12,476 nucleotides of DNA from assembly GCA_903829855.1 (NCBI GenBank), contig CAIKRN010000186.1, forward strand, positions 1 through 12,476, given 5' to 3'. Positions 7,457 to 12,476 of this stretch are shown piece after piece (within the stretch, counting starts at the first letter, position 1; the number at the start of each line of letters is the position of its first letter). A program made the translations under genes and the position numbers. The stretch comes from an uncultured Opitutia bacterium. GTDB taxonomy: Bacteria; Verrucomicrobiota; Verrucomicrobiia; Opitutales; UBA953. The notes beneath the pieces are model-generated. The model was not told the origin of the DNA, ran no database searches, and saw only the letters and a program-made list of their open reading frames with translations.

Positions 7457-8302
7457 ATGACGCACGATGCGGAGCTGGCGACCCTGGAGCGCCTCCTAGA
7501 CGACCCCTCACCGGTCGTCCGGCAGGCCGTGCTCTCCAAAATCAAGGCAGCGGGTCTCAAAGGAGTGCTCTGGCTAGAAACGCTGACGCACGACGAGTCA
7601 TTGGCCGCTCACGCCAAGGTCCTGCTGGTCGACTTACGCACACCTGAAGCGGCGGCCCAATCGTTCCTCACACACTTGCGTGACGGCCAATGCGACCTTG
7701 AGGAAGCATGCCTCCTCCTCGAGCGCACCACCAACCCTGCCCTAAACGACGACGCCTACGCCGCCGAGCTTGATCGCCTGGCGACACGGACCCGCGAACT
7801 GATGGCTGAGCCCTTGGATGTAAGGGCCAAATGCCGCCTGCTTTGCCGGGTGATTTTCGGCGAAGAAGGCTACCGCGGCGCGCAGGAGAGTTTCGCCGTC
7901 CCCTCTTCCTCCTTACTCTCGCAGGTCATCCAAAGCCGCCGTGGTATTCCGATTTCGCTCTGCTTAATCTTCCTGCTCGTTGCCCGTCGCCTCGGCCTCC
8001 CGGTCGAGCCCGTTGGCCTGCCGGGACGTTTCATGGTCGGCGTCTTCCGCGGACGCGAACCGCTCTACATCGACTGCTACGAAGGCGGAGCCTTCCGCAC
8101 GCGGGCCGAAGTCCAACTCCTCCTGCTCGATAACCAATTGCCAGCAGACGAGGCATTCCTGCAACCCGTGACCACGCATCAGACGCTCGCGCGCTGCTGT
8201 CGTAACCTCGTCTCCCAATTCGAAGCCCAAGGCGACGACCGGAGCAGCCGTCTCTTTTTGGGCTTTGTCCACGCACTCGATAAGAACGATGAGCGCGCCT
8301 GA
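7457..8302 (+). CDS. SirB1-family transglutaminase-like protein with HEAT-like N-terminus
   Basis: A 281-residue protein. Residues 1-60 resemble a HEAT-type helical repeat (LLDDPSPVVRQAVLSKI). Residues 100-260 match the SirB1/YchA transglutaminase-like family: a segment PSSSLLSQVIQSRRGIPISL (149-168), then VARRLGLPVEPVGLPG (175-190) and LYIDCYEGG. Many family members have PGHF where this one has PGRF (Arg191), and E. coli SirB1 also lacks that His, so a catalytic triad is not evident and a scaffolding role is as likely as peptidase activity. The biochemical function of the family is unknown. The ATG is preceded by ATACCAC with no Shine-Dalgarno site. It is the first gene of a unit with aroE and the prepilin peptidase; its stop codon lies 14 bp inside aroE. 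Confidence 0.75.
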   Translation: MTHDAELATLERLLDDPSPVVRQAVLSKIKAAGLKGVLWLETLTHDESLAAHAKVLLVDLRTPEAAAQSFLTHLRDGQCDLEEACLLLERTTNPALNDDAYAAELDRLATRTRELMAEPLDVRAKCRLLCRVIFGEEGYRGAQESFAVPSSSLLSQVIQSRRGIPISLCLIFLLVARRLGLPVEPVGLPGRFMVGVFRGREPLYIDCYEGGAFRTRAEVQLLLLDNQLPADEAFLQPVTTHQTLARCCRNLVSQFEAQGDDRSSRLFLGFVHALDKNDERA

Positions 8303-9185
8303 GACCCTGACGCTCGCCAGCTTACGCGTGGCCCGCTTCAACGGGCCCCAGCTCGGCGTGCTGGGCGACCCCATCGCCCATTCGCTTAGCCCAGCGATGC
8401 ACAACGCTGCCATCGCTACGTTGGCACCGACGCAACCGCAACTCAGCGGACTCTCCTACCACCGACTGCACATCACCGCCGACGAATTGCCTGAAGCCCT
8501 CCGCCTGCTCCATGCCGCGGGATTCATCGGCGTGAACCTAACCGTGCCGCATAAAATCGCCGCCCTCACGCTGGTCGATAGCCTTTCGCCAGCCGCCCGA
8601 AGGGCCGCCTCCGTGAATACATTGGTGCGCACGACGGAAGGCTGGGACGGACACACCACGGATGGTGCTGGGTTTCTTGAAGCCCTCCACGAAAGCTCCG
8701 GCGCAACCGTCCGCCACCGCGAAGTCATCCTCCTCGGCTCTGGCGGTGCCGCCCGCGCCGTCGCCGCGGCCTGCCTTGATGCCACGTGCGCGTCACTTCG
8801 CCTGTACAATCGCGATCGGCAGCGCGCCGTAGACTTAGCCCATGCACTCAACGACCCGCGAGTGACTGCCGCCAGCCTTGACGAGATCGAAGCCCCCGCT
8901 GCCGACGCCGTCATCGTGAACTGCACCGTGCTCGGCTTAAAAGCCGCCGACCCTTCCCCCTTTCCGGCGACACTTCTAAAAGCCGGGCAATTCGTCTTCG
9001 ATACCACCTATGGCCCGACGCCTTCGCGATTGTTATTGGACGCTCAGGCTAATGGCGTGAGTCATGCCGACGGCCGCGCGATGCTGCGTTGGCAAGGAGC
9101 GCTCGCCTTTCGCCTGTGGACGGGCATCCTTCCTCCCGCCGCCCCCATGCGTGCCGCCCTCGGCGAGAAAACCGCTCAACCATGA
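8289..9185 (+). CDS. aroE: Shikimate dehydrogenase (NADP+)
   Basis: AroE reduces 3-dehydroshikimate to shikimate with NADPH in aromatic amino acid synthesis, in the cytoplasm. From ATG 8289 it has 298 residues (E. coli 272; about 20 extra at the N-terminus). Visible landmarks are the shikimate-binding SLS in GDPIAHSLSP (32-34), GVNLTVPHK with catalytic Lys89, VNTL with Asn110, and TTDGAGF with the catalytic partner Asp125 (the usual NTDG reads TTDG). The dinucleotide glycine loop is GSGGAA (150-155), followed by NRDRQRA for the NADP phosphate. GRAMLRWQGALAFRLWTG near the C-terminus carries the conserved Gln. I chose ATG 8289, giving a 14-bp overlap with the sirB1-like gene; an ATG at 8265 would add eight residues and overlap 38 bp. 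The stop overlaps the prepilin peptidase start (ATGA). Confidence 0.93.
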   Translation: MSAPETLTLASLRVARFNGPQLGVLGDPIAHSLSPAMHNAAIATLAPTQPQLSGLSYHRLHITADELPEALRLLHAAGFIGVNLTVPHKIAALTLVDSLSPAARRAASVNTLVRTTEGWDGHTTDGAGFLEALHESSGATVRHREVILLGSGGAARAVAAACLDATCASLRLYNRDRQRAVDLAHALNDPRVTAASLDEIEAPAADAVIVNCTVLGLKAADPSPFPATLLKAGQFVFDTTYGPTPSRLLLDAQANGVSHADGRAMLRWQGALAFRLWTGILPPAAPMRAALGEKTAQP

Positions 9186-10039
9186 CCCTTGCCGACTTAA
9201 AAAGTTTTGCCGACCTCCACCCAGGTCTCGCAACCCTCACGGTGGGAATTCTCGGCTCCTGCGTGGGCAGCTTCCTTAACGTCTGCATTCACCGGATGCC
9301 CAAAGGGGAATCCGTGGTCACCCCGGGCTCTCACTGTGCCTGCGGCCAGCCGATTCCCTTCTGGCTCAACCTACCGCTCGTCGGCTGGCTGAGCCTCCGC
9401 GGCCGCGCCCGTTGCTGCGGGGCCAAAATTTCAGTGCGCTACCCGCTCGTGGAGCTCATCACCGCGCTTCTCTTTGTCGCAGCGTGGACGATGCTCGCCG
9501 GCCCCAAGGTCGCGATCGCCTGGGTCTTCCTCTCCCTACTCATCCTACTCGCTGGCTGCGACCTCGATGAAATGACCGTGCCCGACGCACCTAACTTTGC
9601 ACTCGTCGGAACAGGTGTCATCCTAGCCATGCTGGTGCCCTCGCTTTTCGGCGAGTCCGCCCACCCTGTGGAAGCCGTGAACCGTTTCCGGGCACTCATC
9701 GATAGCCTCCTGGGCGTAGCTGTCGGCACGGCTTTAGTCTGGTGGATCAGAACAGTCGGCACGGTGATCGCTGGCCAAGAAGCCATGGGGGAGGCCGATA
9801 TCATCCTCTGTGCCGGCGTCGGGGCCTATTGCGGCTGGCAAGGGGCCCTTTTCTGCCTCTTTGGCGGGTCGATCATCGGCGTCATCACCGCTCTTCCTTC
9901 CTTGGTTTTATCGAAAATAAAGGGCGAAGCCTATAGCGGGGTGGTGCCTTTCGTCCCCAGCATGGCAATCGCCGGAGCCATTTGGTTCTTCCGCGGACCA
10001 GAGTTACTCATGGCTTGGCGAAACTGGGGCGTATCGTGA
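9182..10039 (+). CDS. Type IV prepilin peptidase (A24 family), variant motifs
   Basis: An inner-membrane aspartyl protease that cleaves, and often N-methylates, type IV pilin and type II secretion pseudopilin precursors. The 285 residues carry several membrane segments. The N-terminal SCVGSFLNVCIHRMP (26-40) and VRYPLVE (85-91) are family hallmarks. The first active-site region is CDLDEMTVPD (126-135). The second reads MGEAD (202-206), so the classic GxGD is GEAD here, with Asp206 kept. The cytoplasmic zinc-type cysteines, usually CxxC...CxxC, are HCACG (Cys52, Cys54) and RCCG (Cys78, Cys79): four cysteines with unusual spacing. Near the C-terminus the usual PFGP reads PFVP. ATG 9182 overlaps the aroE stop (ATGA); a start at 9089 would add 31 residues that are aroE read in another frame. 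No pilin genes are nearby. Confidence 0.9.
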   Translation: MTLADLKSFADLHPGLATLTVGILGSCVGSFLNVCIHRMPKGESVVTPGSHCACGQPIPFWLNLPLVGWLSLRGRARCCGAKISVRYPLVELITALLFVAAWTMLAGPKVAIAWVFLSLLILLAGCDLDEMTVPDAPNFALVGTGVILAMLVPSLFGESAHPVEAVNRFRALIDSLLGVAVGTALVWWIRTVGTVIAGQEAMGEADIILCAGVGAYCGWQGALFCLFGGSIIGVITALPSLVLSKIKGEAYSGVVPFVPSMAIAGAIWFFRGPELLMAWRNWGVS

Positions 10040-10095
10040 ATGATTCGGGCTTGTCAGCCCCCTCCCCCCGTCCAATCATCCCAGCCCACCCCACT

Positions 10096-10359
10096 ATGAA
10101 GCAGCTCGCCCTTGCTACCTTGATCGCTTCCGCCGCGCTGGTCGGTTGCACCACCTACGACACCCCTAACCACGGTCGTAACGTCTCCCTCGAGCCTAGC
10201 CACAACTTCCTCGGTATCGTGAAAGTGGAATCTGGCATCTATGCCCCCAAGAAGACGATTACCGTGGGCGGAAGCACCGACGAGTTCTACACCCGTCGTA
10301 ATGACTCAGGCGACCGGATCACCTTCCTCTGGGGTGCCGTCACCCTGACCGACTACTAA
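10096..10359 (+). CDS. Small predicted lipoprotein of unknown function
   Basis: An 87-residue protein with a type II signal peptide: Lys2, hydrophobic stretch 4-16, and lipobox LVGC (15-18) with lipidation expected on Cys18. The mature part is about 70 residues, polar, rich in Thr, Ser and Tyr, and ends in a hydrophobic ITFLWGAVTLTDY stretch that looks beta-stranded. I do not recognise a family. Residue +2 is Thr, not Asp, so outer-membrane sorting is expected by the E. coli rule. The ATG is chosen because it begins the signal peptide; an in-frame start at 9982 would lie within the prepilin peptidase gene. There is no Shine-Dalgarno site (CCCACCCCACT before the ATG). It lies 56 bp after the prepilin peptidase gene and ends just before a strong terminator, so it is either the last gene of that unit or on its own. 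Confidence 0.7.
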   Translation: MKQLALATLIASAALVGCTTYDTPNHGRNVSLEPSHNFLGIVKVESGIYAPKKTITVGGSTDEFYTRRNDSGDRITFLWGAVTLTDY

Positions 10360-10379
10360 GCCGTCAACTAGCCCTTGCA

Positions 10380-10408
10380 GAAGCCCCGATATCGGGGCTT
10401 CTTCGTTT
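10380..10408 (+). terminator. Intrinsic terminator after the lipoprotein gene
   Basis: A perfect 22-bp palindrome at 10380-10401 folds into a 9-bp stem (GAAGCCCCG with CGGGGCTTC) around an AUAU loop and is followed by TTCGTTT. It starts 20 nt after the lipoprotein stop codon. On the opposite strand no U-run follows, so it acts rightward. It ends only 15 nt before the oleC start codon. Confidence 0.8.
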
Positions 10409-10416
10409 ACAGGCAA

Positions 10417-12090
10417 ATGAGCGTACCCCGAAGCAACGTCGCCCGGCATCTCAGGCAAGCCGCACTCGAATGCCCGGACGACCTCGCCACCAAGTCCCCG
10501 CTTTCGATCGGCCCTGACGGCAAGGTGGTCCATATGCTGCGCTCATTCAAAAGCCTCGATCAAGAAAGCGACGCGGCCGCAAGGGTCTTTCACGCCGAAG
10601 GCATCACAGAGGGCACCCGTGTGCTGCTCGCTGTCCGCCCGGGGCACGACCTGATTGTGGGGATGTTCGGATTACTCAAACTCGGGGCCGTGCCGATAGC
10701 CATCGACCCAGGTATGGGCTGGCGCTCCACGGAAGCCTGTATCCGCAGGACGCAGCCGGAAGCCATTGTAGGCCTCCGCCTCGCGACATTCCTCAGCCGA
10801 CTTCCGCTGGCGACTTTTCGCAGCCTGCGCATTCGCCTCACGGTCGGGACTTCTCGCTGGCGACGCCAGTTGCAGCAATGCCACTCCACGAGCCCCCGCC
10901 CTTTGGCCGAGGTGAGCGCCACCGCGCCGGCCGCGATCCTTTTCACCTCCGGCTCCACGGGAGCCCCTAAGGGCGTCAGCTACACGCACGGCATGTTCGA
11001 TGCCCAAATTGAATTGGTCCGCGAGACGTTCGGCATCCAATCCGGCGAGGTCGACATGGCCATGCTGCCTCTCTTCGCGCTCTTCAATCCAGCCCTGCGC
11101 ATGACGACCGTCACGCCCTTGCTCGACCCCTCCAAGCCCATGGCGGCCAACCCGGCCCCCATCGTCGCGACGCTACTGGCGGAAAAAGTCACGACGTCCT
11201 TCGGTTCACCGGCCATCTGGGGCAAAATCGCCGACTACTGTGACGCGAGAAAAATCAGCCTGCCCTCACTGCGTCGCCTACTCATCGCGGGAGCGCCAGT
11301 CTCCGGGGAGCTCCTCGCCAAACTCCGCGTTGTCGCTCCGCAATGTCTCATTCACACACCTTATGGTGCCACGGAATGCCTCCCCGCGACCACCATTGAA
11401 TCCACCGAACTCCTCGGCGAATTACGCCAACGAGCGCTCCGCGGTGAAGGCACCTGCGTAGGCCGACCCGTGAAGGGGGTCGAAGTCCGGATTATCCGTG
11501 AGACCGATGGCGCCATCACCTCAATTGCTTCCGCTCGACTATGCGCGACCGGTGAAATCGGTGAAATCATTGTGACGGGACCTAGTGTCACCCGGGAATA
11601 TGATCGACTCCCGGAAGCCACGCGCCTGGCGAAAATCATCGATGGCGAAAAGGTCTGGCATCGCATGGGCGATCTCGGACGACTCGACGCCGAAGGACGG
11701 ATCTTCTTCCTCGGTCGCCGCGTCGAACGCGTGCGTGCCAGTGCGGGCGACCTGCCCACCGAGGTAATCGAACCCGCTTTCCGTCAGCACCCGCAGGTGG
11801 CACGCTGCGCCCTCATCGGCTTAGGCACGGGCAACAATCAAGTCCCTGCACTCGTGGTTGAGCCTAAGGCTGGATACTTCCCTGTGAATAGCGGCGAGCG
11901 CGAGCGCTTCATCGAAACGCTCCAGGCAGCGGCGAAGGACAACCCTTGGGCGAGCACCGTCAAAGTCTTCGTCTTCCAGCCCGCGCTGCCCGTTGATGTC
12001 CGCCATAATGCGAAGATTCACCGGCTCCGGCTCGCTAAAGAGTGGACGGCGAAACTCGGGGCCAACCCCCTCAGCAACTTGAAATCATGA
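10417..12090 (+). CDS. oleC: OleC-type beta-lactone synthetase, AMP-dependent ligase superfamily
   Basis: OleC uses ATP to close a 2-alkyl-3-hydroxy fatty acid into a beta-lactone, the third step of long-chain olefin synthesis (OleA, D, C, B). From ATG 10417 it has 557 residues. Adenylate-forming motifs are TSGSTGAPKG (177-186), YGATECLP (from Tyr316), HRMGDLG with Asp419, and the C-terminal catalytic Lys533 in RHNAKI (529-534). OleC-type stretches, remembered from the Stenotrophomonas enzyme, are PLFALFNPAL, PYGATECLP, GEGTCVGRPV and the ending FPVD-like LPVDVRHNAKI, which set it apart from ordinary acyl-CoA ligases. The start is M15 of the longer frame; upstream residues would be encoded by the terminator palindrome. 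A weak AGG lies 4-6 nt before the ATG. oleD overlaps by ATGA. The oleB hydrolase that precedes oleC in many clusters is absent upstream. Confidence 0.9.
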   Translation: MSVPRSNVARHLRQAALECPDDLATKSPLSIGPDGKVVHMLRSFKSLDQESDAAARVFHAEGITEGTRVLLAVRPGHDLIVGMFGLLKLGAVPIAIDPGMGWRSTEACIRRTQPEAIVGLRLATFLSRLPLATFRSLRIRLTVGTSRWRRQLQQCHSTSPRPLAEVSATAPAAILFTSGSTGAPKGVSYTHGMFDAQIELVRETFGIQSGEVDMAMLPLFALFNPALRMTTVTPLLDPSKPMAANPAPIVATLLAEKVTTSFGSPAIWGKIADYCDARKISLPSLRRLLIAGAPVSGELLAKLRVVAPQCLIHTPYGATECLPATTIESTELLGELRQRALRGEGTCVGRPVKGVEVRIIRETDGAITSIASARLCATGEIGEIIVTGPSVTREYDRLPEATRLAKIIDGEKVWHRMGDLGRLDAEGRIFFLGRRVERVRASAGDLPTEVIEPAFRQHPQVARCALIGLGTGNNQVPALVVEPKAGYFPVNSGERERFIETLQAAAKDNPWASTVKVFVFQPALPVDVRHNAKIHRLRLAKEWTAKLGANPLSNLKS

Positions 12091-12476
12091 GCCCTCCATG
12101 CGTCCTTATCACCGGCGGGGCGGGCTTCCTCGGGCAAGCGATTGTCCACCGCTGCTTGGCACGTGGCTACGCGGTGCGCGTGCTGGGCCGGACGCCGATG
12201 GCTGGCGAACTCGCGGAGAAAGTGGCATTTCACCAAGGCGATCTGGGCGACGAAGCGGCGGTGACCAAGGCCGTGGCCGGGTGTGATTACGTCTTCCATG
12301 TGGCAGCCAAGGCCGGCGTCTGGGGCCCTTGGGAAGATTACCTGCGTATAAATATCACCGGCACCCGTCATGTCGTCGACGCCTGTAAGACCCACGGCGT
12401 CCGCGCGTTAATTCACACGAGCACCCCGAGTGTCGTCTTCACCGGCGAGGCTTTCCGGGGTGCCGATGAATCCCTG
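12087..12476 (+). CDS. oleD: OleD-type 2-alkyl-3-oxoalkanoate reductase, 5' part
   Basis: OleD is an NADPH-dependent extended-SDR enzyme that reduces the beta-keto acid made by OleA to the beta-hydroxy acid used by OleC. The window holds the first 130 residues; the frame stays open to the edge. The Rossmann motif is GGAGFLG (10-16), then VLGRTP (33-38), GDLGD, VFHVAAKAGVWGPWEDY and INITGTRHVVDAC, typical of the 3-beta-HSD/NAD-epimerase family. HTSTPSVVF (110-118) matches the SSPSVVF stretch common in OleD proteins. The YxxxK site lies beyond the edge. The ATG at 12087 overlaps the oleC stop (ATGA), so the two are translated together, in line with OleB, OleC and OleD forming one assembly in other bacteria. 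oleA or oleB may follow downstream. Confidence 0.85.
   Translation, partial: MSPPCVLITGGAGFLGQAIVHRCLARGYAVRVLGRTPMAGELAEKVAFHQGDLGDEAAVTKAVAGCDYVFHVAAKAGVWGPWEDYLRINITGTRHVVDACKTHGVRALIHTSTPSVVFTGEAFRGADESL

Noticed and set aside
9089..9181. Upstream start for the prepilin peptidase inside aroE
   Set aside because: The extra residues are Arg/Pro-rich and are aroE read in another frame. The ATG at 9182 overlaps the aroE stop and directly precedes the first membrane segment.
10375..10416. TTG start for oleC within the terminator hairpin
   Set aside because: The added 14 residues are encoded by the palindrome and its tail, and the ATG at 10417 fits the usual OleC N-terminus.
10417..12090. Reading the ligase as a long-chain fatty acyl-CoA synthetase
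   Set aside because: The motif set and the ATGA-coupled OleD-type reductase fit OleC better than a generic acyl-CoA synthetase.
1..12476. Mobile elements, CRISPR arrays, tRNA or rRNA genes, restriction or defence genes
   Set aside because: No transposase, integrase, regularly spaced repeat, cloverleaf or defence-type domain was seen. The window is filled by housekeeping, envelope and lipid genes.

Overview
The window reads as a dense, GC-rich chromosomal segment of a Gram-negative bacterium with an LPS-type outer membrane: it carries lpxB, a beta-barrel porin-like protein, a lipoprotein and a prepilin peptidase. The mix (an ole olefin pair, a YeeZ-like reductase next to lpxB, a prepilin peptidase with an unusual cysteine pattern, and genes without Shine-Dalgarno sites) suggests Verrucomicrobiota, perhaps class Opitutia. 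This is inference from family resemblance; there is no rRNA or other marker gene here. No insertion sequence, phage gene, tRNA, rRNA or CRISPR array is visible, and there is no gene-free stretch over 300 bases.

Left part, minus strand (1-7230). A probable operon is read right to left: clpB (disaggregase), a Gfo/Idh/MocA oxidoreductase resembling GnnA of lipid A synthesis, lpxB, and a YeeZ-like NAD(P)-binding protein. The last three are tightly coupled (ATGA and GTGA overlaps). The porin-like gene lies downstream on the same strand, behind its own 128-bp leader with a tandem repeat, and ends in a strong hairpin at the window edge.

Middle, divergent region (7231-7456). It separates clpB from the plus-strand genes and holds overlapping inverted repeats plus a U-run on the clpB side, a possible attenuator or RNA thermosensor.

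Right part, plus strand (7457-12476). sirB1-like, aroE (shikimate dehydrogenase) and a type IV prepilin peptidase overlap one another and form one translationally coupled unit. A small orphan lipoprotein follows and ends at a perfect 22-bp palindromic terminator. Only 15 nt beyond it starts oleC (beta-lactone synthetase), coupled by ATGA to oleD, which runs off the window. oleC and oleD belong to the long-chain olefin pathway (OleABCD); oleA and oleB are not in view.

I see no clearly new multi-gene system. The best points for follow-up are the ole pair with its terminator-proximal start, the GnnA-like/lpxB pair, the prepilin peptidase with GEAD in place of GxGD and rearranged cysteines, and the clpB leader structure.
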